Shown in pieces: positions 44,520-52,794 of a DNA stretch of 64,000 nt. The position numbers and the translations under genes were made by a program. Below the pieces are notes generated by a model, which ran no database searches, was not told the DNA's origin, and was given only the letters and a program-made list of their open reading frames with translations. This DNA comes from Methylobacterium fujisawaense (lineage in GTDB: Bacteria; Pseudomonadota; Alphaproteobacteria; Rhizobiales; Beijerinckiaceae): positions 186,001 through 250,000 of the forward strand of contig NZ_JACJIM010000006.1 in NCBI RefSeq assembly GCF_014138435.1. Direction: 5' to 3'. Position 1 is the first letter of the stretch. The number at the start of each line of letters is the position of its first letter.

Positions 44520-45428
44520 ATGCCGCGCCCGCGCGCCCGCATCCTGGCGGCCCGTTTCGCCGCCGTCCTGACGCTCGCCACCCTGGCCGCCGGGCCGGTG
44601 GCGGCCCAGGACTCCGAGGCCCAGGCCATCCAGCAGGATCCCGGCAAGGCTCCGGCTGCCCCGCCGGCCGACCCCGCGACCCTGCGCATCTGCGCCTCCG
44701 AGAAGCAGCCGCCGCTCTCGATGCGGGACGGATCGGGGCTCGAGAACCGCGTCGCCGTGGCGGTCGCGGAGGCGATGGGGAAGAAGCCCGTCTTCGTCTG
44801 GCTGCCGAAGCCCGCGATCTACCTCGTCCGCGACGGCCTGGAGAAGCGGACCTGCGACGTGGTCGTCGGCCTCGACAGCGACGACCCGCGGGTGCTGACC
44901 ACGAAGCCGTACTACCGGAGCGGCTACGTCTTCATCACGCGCGCCGACAAGGATCTCGACGTGAAGTCCTGGTCCGACCCGCGGCTCAAGACCCTCGACC
45001 ACATGGTGGTGCCCTTCGGCTCCCCCGGCGAGGCGATGCTCAAGGATATCGGCCGCTACGAGGAGGACATGGCCTACCTCTACTCGCTGGTGAACTTCCG
45101 CTCGCCGCGCAACCAGTACACCCAGATCGACCCGGCCCGCATCGTCAGCGAGGTGGCCAACGACAAGGCCGATGTCGGCGTCGCCTTCGGTCCCGACGTC
45201 GCCCGCTACGTCAAGGATTCCCCGACGCCCCTGCGCATGACGCTGGTCCCGGCCGACACGGTCGGCAGCGACGGCCGCAAGGTCCCGCAGGTCTTCGACC
45301 AGTCGATGGGCGTGCGCAAGGACGACGAGGCCCTGCGCAAGGCCCTCGACGCCGGGATCGAGAAGGCGCGGCCCGCCATCGCGGCGATCCTCAAGCAGGA
45401 CGGGGTGCCGGTCGTCGCCTCGAACTGA
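44520..45428 (+). CDS. mxaJ: Periplasmic methanol dehydrogenase accessory protein MxaJ
   Basis: A 302-residue exported protein with signal ending PVAA-QDSEAQ and the fold of type 3 solute-binding proteins (LRICASEKQPPLSMRDGSGL, CDVVVGLDSDDPRVLTTKPYY). MxaJ lies between mxaF and mxaG in all mxa operons and is needed for active methanol dehydrogenase, possibly as a chaperone for its assembly. Assignment rests on position and fold. A 92-bp gap with a stem-loop separates it from mxaF. Confidence 0.95.
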   Translation: MPRPRARILAARFAAVLTLATLAAGPVAAQDSEAQAIQQDPGKAPAAPPADPATLRICASEKQPPLSMRDGSGLENRVAVAVAEAMGKKPVFVWLPKPAIYLVRDGLEKRTCDVVVGLDSDDPRVLTTKPYYRSGYVFITRADKDLDVKSWSDPRLKTLDHMVVPFGSPGEAMLKDIGRYEEDMAYLYSLVNFRSPRNQYTQIDPARIVSEVANDKADVGVAFGPDVARYVKDSPTPLRMTLVPADTVGSDGRKVPQVFDQSMGVRKDDEALRKALDAGIEKARPAIAAILKQDGVPVVASN

Positions 45429-45457
45429 GCCCCGCCCACCCCGACTCCCCCGAGACC

Positions 45458-45476
45458 GGCCCGGCGCGCCCGGGCC
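45458..45476 (+). other. Stem-loop between mxaJ and mxaG
   Basis: A 7-bp stem ggcccgg/ccgggcc with loop cgcgc in the 79-bp mxaJ-mxaG gap. Likely a message-stability or partial attenuation element rather than a full terminator. Confidence 0.5.
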
Positions 45477-45507
45477 ACCGACCAAGACATCAGGATCCGC
45501 TCAACAG

Positions 45508-46095
45508 ATGCTCATCGTTCGTTCGGCACGCGTCGCCCTTCTCACCCTCGCCGTGGCCATGCCCGTTGCGGCCCGCGCGCAGCCCCAGTCCGGCCCGCAG
45601 ACCGGGATCGTGTTCCGCAACACCATCACCGGCGAGGCGATGGACACGGCCGAGGGCAAGCCGGGCGGGCGGGACACGCAGGCGGTCAAGACCTTCTTCC
45701 AGACCGGCAAGAATCTCTACATCGACGACAAGTCCTGCCTGCGCAACGGCGAGAGCCTGTTCCTGACCTCGTGCTCCGGCTGCCACGGCCATCTCGGCGA
45801 GGGCAAGGTCGGGCCCGGCCTCAACGACGATTACTGGACCTACCCGGCGAACACGACCGATGTCGGCCTGTTCGCGACCCTCTGGGGCGGCGCCAACGGC
45901 ATGATGGGACCGCACAACGAGGATCTCAATCCCGACGAGATGCTGCAGGTCATCGCCTGGATCCGCCATCTCTACACGGGTCCGGTGAAGGATGCCGAGT
46001 GGCTCACCGACGCGCAGAAGAAGACTTACAAGCCCTTCAAGGAGGGCGAGACCTTTGCCAAGGACGTGCCCGGCCAGTGCAAGCCGCTGGACTAG
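45508..46095 (+). CDS. mxaG: Cytochrome c(L) MxaG, electron acceptor of methanol dehydrogenase
   Basis: A 195-residue precursor with signal ending ARA (residue 24). The haem motif is CSGCH (Cys89, Cys92, His93), equal to mature positions 65, 68 and 69, and the axial methionine is in NGMMGPHNEDL (mature 109). It takes electrons from PQQ-bound methanol dehydrogenase and passes them to a class I cytochrome and oxidase. The fourfold structure of the acidic protein and its place after mxaJ agree with the known operon. Confidence 0.97.
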   Translation: MLIVRSARVALLTLAVAMPVAARAQPQSGPQTGIVFRNTITGEAMDTAEGKPGGRDTQAVKTFFQTGKNLYIDDKSCLRNGESLFLTSCSGCHGHLGEGKVGPGLNDDYWTYPANTTDVGLFATLWGGANGMMGPHNEDLNPDEMLQVIAWIRHLYTGPVKDAEWLTDAQKKTYKPFKEGETFAKDVPGQCKPLD

Positions 46096-46112
46096 CCGTT
46101 CTCGGCAAGTCG

Positions 46113-46133
46113 CGCCCCGCAGGAGACGGGGCG
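46113..46133 (+). other. Stem-loop between mxaG and mxaI
   Basis: A 7-bp stem cgccccg/cggggcg with loop caggaga in the 86-bp gap before mxaI. The loop contains a ribosome-binding-site-like aggaga, though the true site is farther down. Confidence 0.5.
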
Positions 46134-46181
46134 AACCGACGGCCCGACCGGCCGGCCAAGGAAGAGACGGAGGAATCAACG

Positions 46182-46472
46182 ATGCGCACAGTGATCACGA
46201 CGGCGATGCTGATCGCGGGGGCGGCCTTCGCGGTGCCGGCGCTGGCCTATGACGGGCAGACCTGCAAGGCGCCGGGCAATTGCTGGCAGCCGAAGCCCGG
46301 CTTCCCCGAGAAGGTCGCCGGGACCAAGTACGATCCCAAGCACGACCCGAAGGAGGTCAGCAAGCAGGCCGAATCCATCAAGCAGATGGAGGAGCGCAAC
46401 AAGAAGCGGATCGAGAACGCCAAGAAGACCGGCAAGTTCGAGTACGACGTCGCCAAGATCTCATCGAACTGA
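46182..46472 (+). CDS. mxaI: Methanol dehydrogenase small subunit MxaI
   Basis: A 96-residue precursor. The signal is residues 1-22, giving a 74-residue mature subunit that begins YDGQTC; Cys6 and Cys12 of the mature chain form its disulfide. The Lys-rich helix (KQMEERNKKRIENAKKTG) wraps on the MxaF propeller. The start follows gacggagga. It is the last of the structural genes and is followed by a 177-bp gap. Confidence 0.97.
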   Translation: MRTVITTAMLIAGAAFAVPALAYDGQTCKAPGNCWQPKPGFPEKVAGTKYDPKHDPKEVSKQAESIKQMEERNKKRIENAKKTGKFEYDVAKISSN

Positions 46473-46525
46473 TCGCGTCGAACGGATCGCGGCCGACCGA
46501 TCCGGCCGGCCGATCGGGCGTCCTG

Positions 46526-46553
46526 GGGCCGGCCCGCGCCGCGGCGCCGGCCC
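46526..46553 (+). other. Stem-loop between mxaI and mxaR
   Basis: An 8-bp stem gggccggc/gccggccc enclosing a further GC-rich inner pairing. It separates the structural from the accessory half of the operon and may reduce read-through into mxaR. Confidence 0.55.
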
Positions 46554-46649
46554 GCAGCGACGCTCGGTACCGCGCGCCGCACCGACACGCCGCATCGACA
46601 CCCGGCGCCACCGTACCGGCGCCCCGCCCGACACCGCAGGCACCGCCTC

Positions 46650-47681
46650 ATGAACACCCTCCGTCCCGGAGACACGATGCTCACCGACTGGCGGGCCGCG
46701 GCGGCCCGCTTCGAGGCGGAGGTCGCCAAGGCGGTGGTCGGACAGGAGCGGGCGATCCGCCTCGTGACGATCGCGATCTTCGCCCGCGGCCACGTGATGC
46801 TCGAGGGCGATGTCGGCGTCGGCAAGACCACCCTGCTGCGGGCGGTGGCCCGGGCGCTGGGCGGCGCCTACGAGCGCGTCGAGGGCACGGTCGACATGAT
46901 GCCGACCGACCTGATCTACCACACCTATCTCGGCCCCGACGGCCGGCCGCGGGTCGATCCCGGCCCGGTCCTGGCCCGGGCCGAAGATCTCTCGGTGTTC
47001 TTCTTCAACGAGATCAACCGGGCGCGGCCGCAGGTCCACGCCCTGCTGCTCCGGCTGATGGCCGAGCGCAGCGTCCAGGCCTTCGGCCGCACCTACACGT
47101 TCCCGAACCTGCAGGTCTTCGCCGACCGCAACCGCGTCGAGCGCGAGGAGACCTTCGAGCTCCCGGCCGCGGCCCGCGACCGCTTCCTGATGGAGATCGG
47201 CCTGGAGGCGCCCCGGGACGCGGCGGTGCGCCGGACCCTGGTCTTCGACCCGCGCTTCCACGACACCGACGCCCTCGTCGGCGCGGTCGCGGAGGGCGTG
47301 CTCGACCACGCCCGGATCGGCGGCATCGCGGCCGCGATCCAGCACGCCGTCCGGGCGGAGCCGTCGATCGAGGCCTACGTGGTGGCCCTCTGGGACGCCC
47401 TGGTCCGCCCCGCGGAGGCCGGGATCCGGCTCCCGGGCCTCGACACCGCCACCCTCGTCCAGGGGGGCGCCTCGCCGCGCGGCGTCGCCTTCCTGGTGCG
47501 CGCCGCCCGGGTGCGGGCGTGGCTGGAGGGGCGCGACTGGCTGGTGCCGGAGGATGTGCGGGCGGTCTTCACCGAGGTGATGGCCCACCGCGTCTTCCTC
47601 GAACCCGTCCACGAGCTGCAGCGCGGCGCCATCGTGCCCGCCCTGTGCCGGGCCGCGTTCGAGACGGTGCCGGCGCCGTGA
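46650..47681 (+). CDS. mxaR: MoxR-family AAA+ ATPase MxaR
   Basis: A 343-residue cytoplasmic ATPase. Walker A is GDVGVGKTT (about residues 53-61), Walker B VFFFNEINRA, sensor 1 near LQVFADRNR, and Arg finger AARDRFLMEIGLE. MoxR proteins act as chaperones; MxaR is needed for methanol dehydrogenase activity, with MxaS/A/C/K/L, in calcium insertion. The start could instead be the ATG at 46677, which has ggag 10 bases before it. Confidence 0.94.
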   Translation: MNTLRPGDTMLTDWRAAAARFEAEVAKAVVGQERAIRLVTIAIFARGHVMLEGDVGVGKTTLLRAVARALGGAYERVEGTVDMMPTDLIYHTYLGPDGRPRVDPGPVLARAEDLSVFFFNEINRARPQVHALLLRLMAERSVQAFGRTYTFPNLQVFADRNRVEREETFELPAAARDRFLMEIGLEAPRDAAVRRTLVFDPRFHDTDALVGAVAEGVLDHARIGGIAAAIQHAVRAEPSIEAYVVALWDALVRPAEAGIRLPGLDTATLVQGGASPRGVAFLVRAARVRAWLEGRDWLVPEDVRAVFTEVMAHRVFLEPVHELQRGAIVPALCRAAFETVPAP

Positions 47682-48532
47682 GCGACCCGCGCACGGCCGA
47701 CATCGTCTACCTGCCGCGCTGGCGGCCGCGCGGCAGCCGGGCCGGCCTCCACCGCGGACGCGACGCCGGCGGCTCCGGCCCGTTCCGCGATCAGGTGCCG
47801 TTCCTGCAACTGCCGGATGCCCGCCGCATCGACCTGCGCGCGACGCTGCGCGACCCGTTCGAGGGGGTGCATGTCCGCCGCTTCGAGGCGCGGACCGCGG
47901 TCGAGACCTGGGTTCTGGTCGATCTCTCGGCCTCCATGGGCTTCCGCGGCACGGTGGATCGGACGCGGCTCACGGGCGATCTCTGCCGGGCGCTGGCCGT
48001 CTCGGCGACCCGGATCAGCGACGGGTTCGGCCTAATCGGCTGCGACGAGACCCTGCGCGACGACCTCACCCTGCCCGCCACCCGCCACCGGGGCGCGGCC
48101 GTCGCCGCCGCCGAGCGGGTCGCGGGCGCGCCCCGCACGGGTCGCGGCTGCGCCGGCATGCTCGAGGCCGCGCGGCGGCTCGCCGGGCGGCCGAAGCTCG
48201 TCTTCCTCGCCTCCGACTTCCGCTGGCCCGAGGCCCTGATCGCCCAGGTCTTCGCCGCGCTGGCGCCGCACGACACGGTGCCGATCCTGCTCGCCGACCC
48301 CGCCGAGGCGGAGGCGCTGCCGGCCTTCGGCCTCGTCGAGCTCGACGATCTGGAGGGCGGCGGCCGCCGCGTGGTCCTGCTGCGCCCGAGCCTGCGCCGG
48401 GCCTGGATCGCCCGGGAGCGGGACCGGATCGCCGCCCTGGAGCGCGCCGCCGCGCCCTTCGCCCGCCGGGTCTTCCAGCTCGCCGGGCGCTTCGACGCCC
48501 AGGCGCTCACCCGCCACCTGATGACGACCTGA
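47678..48532 (+). CDS. mxaS: DUF58-family protein MxaS
   Basis: A 284-residue protein starting at GTG 47678, which overlaps the mxaR stop (GTGA). The DUF58 segment RDPFEGVHVRRFEARTAVET leads into a von Willebrand A-like VLVDLSASMGFRG; MIDAS-like D-x-S-x-S is present. DUF58 proteins pair with MoxR ATPases. With mxaR, A, C, K, L it forms the calcium-insertion set. Confidence 0.93.
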   Translation: MSDPRTADIVYLPRWRPRGSRAGLHRGRDAGGSGPFRDQVPFLQLPDARRIDLRATLRDPFEGVHVRRFEARTAVETWVLVDLSASMGFRGTVDRTRLTGDLCRALAVSATRISDGFGLIGCDETLRDDLTLPATRHRGAAVAAAERVAGAPRTGRGCAGMLEAARRLAGRPKLVFLASDFRWPEALIAQVFAALAPHDTVPILLADPAEAEALPAFGLVELDDLEGGGRRVVLLRPSLRRAWIARERDRIAALERAAAPFARRVFQLAGRFDAQALTRHLMTT

Positions 48533-48534
48533 GC

Positions 48535-49479
48535 ATGGGCGCGCGCGTTCCCGCCCTCCTGCTGGCCGGCCTCCTCGCCGCGCCCCTCGCCCTGACGGCC
48601 GGCACGGCGGCCGCGCAGGTGCGCTCCGTCGAGGTGCGCAGCCCGCGGCCCTTCGGAATCTTCCTGGGCGACCTCGTCGAGGCGCAGGTGGAGATCCTGG
48701 CCGATCCCGATTTCCGGCTGCAGCGCGCGACCCTGCCCCAGCCCGGTCCGGTGACCTACTGGCTCGACCTGCGCGCCGTCGCGGTCGACGACGTTACGGT
48801 GGCCGGCGCCCGGCGGGTGCGCCTGCGCCTCACCTACCAGAGCTTCTATGCCGCCCTCGACGCCCGCACCCTGGAGGTGCCGGGCTTCCCCCTGACGCTG
48901 GCGAGCGAGGCGGCGACCGGCCTGACCACCGCCGCCGTCCAGGTGCCGGGCTGGAGCCTCGGCGTCTCCCCCCTGCGCGAGGTGCAGCCGCAGCGGCGCG
49001 AGGATCCGGCCGAGTACCTGCGCCCGGACGGTCGCGGCGGCCGGATCGATCCCGGGCCGGATGTCGCGGCGGCGGCGGGCCTCGGGACCCTGGCCGGCCT
49101 CGCCGCCCTGGCGCTGGCGCATGACCGCGCCTGGGGGCCGTTCCGGACACGGCGCGGCCGTCCCTTCGCGACGGCCCTGCGGGTGCTCCGGCGGCAGCGG
49201 GCGGGGGCCGAGCCCGATCAGGCCTACCGGGCGGCGCTGCTGGCCCTGCATCGGGGGCTCGACCAGACCGCCGGCCGGCGGGTGCTGGCCGACGATCTCG
49301 GGGACGTCCTCGCGCGCCACGGGGCGTTTCGGGGGCAGGCGGAGGGGCTCGCGCGCTTCTTCGAGGCCTCGCGCCTCGCCTTCTTCGGCGGCCGCCTGCC
49401 CGCCGCGCGCGCGGCCTGGCCCCTCGCCGAGGCCGAGATGCTCCTGACCCGCCTCGCGGCGGCGGAGCGGAGCGCGTGA
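48535..49479 (+). CDS. mxaA: Methanol dehydrogenase maturation protein MxaA
   Basis: A 314-residue exported, membrane-anchored protein. The signal is MGARVPALLLAGLLAAPLAL; the periplasmic part (VEVRSPRPFGIFLGDLVEAQ) is beta-rich, and a hydrophobic helix (DVAAAAGLGTLAGLAALALA) anchors it before a cytosolic helical tail. MxaA, MxaK and MxaL are required for calcium insertion into methanol dehydrogenase. It starts two bases after the mxaS stop. Confidence 0.93.
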   Translation: MGARVPALLLAGLLAAPLALTAGTAAAQVRSVEVRSPRPFGIFLGDLVEAQVEILADPDFRLQRATLPQPGPVTYWLDLRAVAVDDVTVAGARRVRLRLTYQSFYAALDARTLEVPGFPLTLASEAATGLTTAAVQVPGWSLGVSPLREVQPQRREDPAEYLRPDGRGGRIDPGPDVAAAAGLGTLAGLAALALAHDRAWGPFRTRRGRPFATALRVLRRQRAGAEPDQAYRAALLALHRGLDQTAGRRVLADDLGDVLARHGAFRGQAEGLARFFEASRLAFFGGRLPAARAAWPLAEAEMLLTRLAAAERSA

Positions 49480-49483
49480 CGCC

Positions 49484-50536
49484 GTGACCGATCTCCTCGC
49501 CCGCCTCGGCGCGACCGAACCCTGGATCCTGTGGCTGCTGCCGCTGGCGCTGCTGCCGCTGGCCCGCTCGGCCCTGCGCCGGACCTCCGTGCCGGCGGTC
49601 GCCGCCGCCCCGGCCGATCCCCTCTCGGCCTGGCTCGGCCGGGCGCTGACGCTCGCCGGAATCCTGGCCATCGCCGGCCTGATCGTGGCCCTGGCGGGCC
49701 CCTACCGGACGGGGGCGCGGATCGAGCGCCTCGGCATCGGCGCGCAGGTGTCGCTGCTGATCGACCGCTCGGGCAGCATGAACGAGACCTTCGCGGGCCG
49801 GCAGCCCTCCGGCGCCGAGGAATCGAAGGCCGCCGCCTCCCGGCGCCTCCTGGCGGATTTCGTCGGCGCGCGGGGGCACGACCTGTTTGCCGTGACGGCC
49901 TTCTCCACCGCGCCGATGCTGGTCATGCCGATGACCGACCGCCACGACGCCGTGCGGGCGGCGATCGCCGCCATCGACCGGCCCGGCCTCGACTACACCA
50001 ATATCGGCCGCGGCCTCGGCATGGCCCTGTCGCAGTTCGGGGTCGATGTCGGCGCCTCGCGGGTGCTCCTGCTCGTGTCCGACGGCGCCGCGGTGATCGA
50101 CCCGCGCATCCAGGACCAGCTGCGCGCCGCCGTCGCGCGGATCCGGCCGAACCTGTACTGGCTGTTCCTGCGCACCAAGGGCTCGCCCGGCATCGCCGAC
50201 CGGCCGGCCGGCGAGGACACGCCCCAGGCCGCGCCGGAGCGGCACCTCGACCTGTTCTTCAAGAGCCTCGGCGTGCCCTACCGCGCCTTCGAGGCCGAGG
50301 GCGCCGCGGCGGTGGAAGCCGCGATCCGGCAGATCGAGGCCCTGGAGCGGGACCCGATCCCCTATGTCGAGGAGCGCCCGCGCCGGGACCTGACCGGGCT
50401 CGCCGCCGCGCTCGCCGCGCTGGGCCTCGCCGTGCTCGTCCTCGCCAAGCTCGTGGAGGCGGACCTCGCGAATGCGCCGGCGGAGGCGGAGACGGCGACG
50501 GAAGCCGCGGGCGCGGCGCCGCGGAGGGCGGCATGA
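49484..50536 (+). CDS. mxaC: Von Willebrand A domain membrane protein MxaC
   Basis: A 350-residue protein with N-terminal helices (LLPLALLPLARSALRR and LTLAGILAIAGLIVALAGPY), a VWA domain with complete MIDAS Asp94-x-Ser96-x-Ser98 (LLIDRSGSMN) and LLVSDGAAVID, and a C-terminal transmembrane helix. The start is GTG at 49484. It is thought to act with MxaL and the MoxR ATPase in calcium insertion. Confidence 0.93.
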   Translation: MTDLLARLGATEPWILWLLPLALLPLARSALRRTSVPAVAAAPADPLSAWLGRALTLAGILAIAGLIVALAGPYRTGARIERLGIGAQVSLLIDRSGSMNETFAGRQPSGAEESKAAASRRLLADFVGARGHDLFAVTAFSTAPMLVMPMTDRHDAVRAAIAAIDRPGLDYTNIGRGLGMALSQFGVDVGASRVLLLVSDGAAVIDPRIQDQLRAAVARIRPNLYWLFLRTKGSPGIADRPAGEDTPQAAPERHLDLFFKSLGVPYRAFEAEGAAAVEAAIRQIEALERDPIPYVEERPRRDLTGLAAALAALGLAVLVLAKLVEADLANAPAEAETATEAAGAAPRRAA

Positions 50537-51165
50537 GCTCCGGCGCCCTCCTCGACGGCCCGGCCCCGCGCCGCCGCGCCGCCCTTCCCCGCCTCGGCGT
50601 GGCCGCGGCCTGGCGCCGGGTCCGGCCGGCCCTGCTGGTCGCCCTGCCGCTGGTCCTCGCGGCCGCCGCCCTGTGGTTCGCCGTCTCGGGCTGGAGCGCC
50701 GCGCGCGACGACGACCGGATCGCCGCCCTGGAGGCGGGCCGCGACCGGCCGGTCGACCCGGATGCGCGGCCGGCCCTCCTGGTGGCGCGGATCGGCTTCC
50801 TCGCCGCCCGGGACCGTCTCGGCGAGACCGAGCCCTTCCTCGACGCCCTCGACCGCGCCGGCGCGGTGCGGGAGGCGGCCCGGGCGCGGTACGTCATCGG
50901 CAACGCGCGGATGCGGCAGGCCTTCGTGCTGATCGGCCGCGGCGATCTCGACAAGGCCGCGCCCCAGGTGACGCTGGCGCGGCAGGATTACCGCCGCGCC
51001 CTCCAGGCCCGGCCCGAATTCTGGGACGCCAAGTACAATCTCGACGTCGCCTCGCGCCTCGTGCGCGACTACCCGGAATTCGACCGCAAGACCGGGGACG
51101 AGCTGCGCGCCGAACCGAAGAAGATCTGGACCGACATCCCCGGCCAGCCGCGGGGCGGCCCGTGA
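50533..51165 (+). CDS. mxaK: Methanol dehydrogenase maturation protein MxaK
   Basis: A 210-residue protein anchored by one N-terminal transmembrane helix (LLVALPLVLAAAALWFAVSG), with a periplasmic helical, TPR-like remainder (ARYVIGNARMRQAFVLIGRG; FWDAKYNLDVASRLVRDYPE). ATGA overlap with mxaC and GTGA overlap with mxaL make it tightly coupled. Required, with MxaA and MxaL, for calcium insertion. Confidence 0.93.
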   Translation: MSSGALLDGPAPRRRAALPRLGVAAAWRRVRPALLVALPLVLAAAALWFAVSGWSAARDDDRIAALEAGRDRPVDPDARPALLVARIGFLAARDRLGETEPFLDALDRAGAVREAARARYVIGNARMRQAFVLIGRGDLDKAAPQVTLARQDYRRALQARPEFWDAKYNLDVASRLVRDYPEFDRKTGDELRAEPKKIWTDIPGQPRGGP

Positions 51166-52229
51166 GACCGCGGCGCGTCCTGCCCCCCGTTCGGCCCTCC
51201 GTCCTGCCCCCCTTCGTCGCCCGCAACCTGCGCGACGGGCGGTTCCGCGTCCTGGCGGCCGCCCTGGTGCTGGCGCTGGCAGCCCTCGTCGCCCCGCCGA
51301 TCCCGTTCACCCGCACCGGCGTGTCGGTGCTGGCGGTGGTCGACATCACCGGCAGCATGGCGGTGCGCGACTATCCCGCCGCCGCGGGATCCGTGAGCCG
51401 GCTCGAGACCGTCAAGGCGGCGCTGCGGGCGATGCTGCCCGACCTCCCCTGCGGCTCGCGGGTGGCGCTCGGCCTGTTCACCGACCGGCGGCCGTTCCTG
51501 CTGTTCACGCCGGTCGAGGTCTGCGCCGATTTCGCGCCGCTGGACGGCGCCATCGCGGCCCTCGATCCGCGCATGGCCTGGGAGGGGGACAGCCGCATCG
51601 CGGCCGGCCTGTTCCGGTCGCTCGCCATGGCGGGGGAGATCGACGCCGACCTCCTGTTCCTCACCGACGGCCAGGAGACGCCGCCCCTGCCGGCCTCCGG
51701 CGGCCCGACCTTCGACGGCAAGCCCGGCGCGGTGCGCGGGCTGATCGTCGGCGCGGGCGGCTACGGCCTGTCGCCGATCCCGCGCTTCGACGATCGCGGC
51801 CGGCCGGCGGGCTTCCTGGGCGAGAGCGACGTCCAGCAGGAGAACCGCTCCGGGCCGCCCCCGGCCGACGCGGAATCGCGCGAGGGCTACAACCCGCGCA
51901 ACGCCCCCTTCGGCGCACAGGCGGCCCATGGCAGCGAGCACCTCTCCGCGGTTCGCGAACCCTATCTGAAGCGCCTCGCCGCCGAGACCGGCCTCGGCTA
52001 CGCCCATCTCGACGGCCCGGGCGGCCTGGCCGCCCCCCTGCGCGCCGCGGCGACGCCGCGCCCGCTGCCCGGCCGGCTCGACCCGCGCCCCGCCCTCCTG
52101 GCGGCGTCCCTGGGGCTGACGCTCCTGGCCCTCCTGGCGAACCCCCTCGCCCTCGTCCAGCGCGCGCGCCGCGGGCGCGCGGCCCACCCTGTTCAAACCC
52201 TCGTTCCAACCGGACCGATCAGGACCTGA
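51162..52229 (+). CDS. mxaL: Von Willebrand A domain membrane protein MxaL
   Basis: A 355-residue membrane protein starting at GTG 51162 (overlapping the mxaK stop). One N-terminal helix (VLAAALVLALAALVAPPIPF) is followed by a VWA domain with VVDITGSMAV, in which the second MIDAS position is Thr63 rather than Ser; FLTDGQET and a C-terminal helix (LLAASLGLTLLALLANPL) follow. It partners MxaC in calcium insertion. Confidence 0.93.
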   Translation: MRPRRVLPPVRPSVLPPFVARNLRDGRFRVLAAALVLALAALVAPPIPFTRTGVSVLAVVDITGSMAVRDYPAAAGSVSRLETVKAALRAMLPDLPCGSRVALGLFTDRRPFLLFTPVEVCADFAPLDGAIAALDPRMAWEGDSRIAAGLFRSLAMAGEIDADLLFLTDGQETPPLPASGGPTFDGKPGAVRGLIVGAGGYGLSPIPRFDDRGRPAGFLGESDVQQENRSGPPPADAESREGYNPRNAPFGAQAAHGSEHLSAVREPYLKRLAAETGLGYAHLDGPGGLAAPLRAAATPRPLPGRLDPRPALLAASLGLTLLALLANPLALVQRARRGRAAHPVQTLVPTGPIRT

Positions 52230-52231
52230 CC

Positions 52232-52786
52232 ATGCGGATGCCCCTCGCCCTCGTCCCGGCCGTCGCCGCGGGCCTCGCCGTCGTCGGCCTCGCCGGCGCG
52301 GCGCTGGCCCACGGGCCGACGCCGCAGAAGATCGACCAGTCGATCACCATCCAGGCGCCCCCGGACGCGGTCTGGAAGGTGGTGGGCGATTTCGGCGGCA
52401 TCGGGCGCTGGCACCCCGACGTGGCCAAGGCCGAGGCCAGCGGCGGCAATGTCGAGGGCACGACCCGCCGGGTGACCCTCAAGGCCGGCGGCACCCTGGT
52501 CGAGGGGCTGGACGAGTGGCTGGCCGACGGCCGGACCTACTCGTACCGGATGTCCGACCCGGACCTGAAGGCGCTCCCGGTCTCCTCCTACTCGGCGACC
52601 CTCACGGTGACCCCGGACGGGACCGGCTCCAAGGTGTCGTGGATCGGCCGCTTCTACCGGGGCGACACCGGCAACGAGCCGCCGGAGAACCTCAGCGACG
52701 AGGCCGGGCGCACGGCGATGAACCGCTACTTCGCGGACGGGCTCAAGGGGCTGAAGGCGGCCGTCGAGGGCCGGACGACCCATTGA
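52232..52786 (+). CDS. mxaD: SRPBCC-fold periplasmic protein MxaD
   Basis: A 184-residue exported protein (signal MRMPLALVPAVAAGLAVVGL) with a START/SRPBCC fold: ITIQAPPDAVWKVVGDFGGI and WIGRFYRGDTGNEPPENL. MxaD stimulates electron transfer from methanol dehydrogenase to cytochrome c(L) in M. extorquens. It begins two bases after the mxaL stop. Confidence 0.95.
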   Translation: MRMPLALVPAVAAGLAVVGLAGAALAHGPTPQKIDQSITIQAPPDAVWKVVGDFGGIGRWHPDVAKAEASGGNVEGTTRRVTLKAGGTLVEGLDEWLADGRTYSYRMSDPDLKALPVSSYSATLTVTPDGTGSKVSWIGRFYRGDTGNEPPENLSDEAGRTAMNRYFADGLKGLKAAVEGRTTH

Positions 52787-52794
52787 GGCCCCGC

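Noticed and set aside
47791-49671. 626-codon minus-strand frame in the mxa operon
   Set aside because: Antisense to mxaS and mxaA, which overlap or abut their neighbours in frame.
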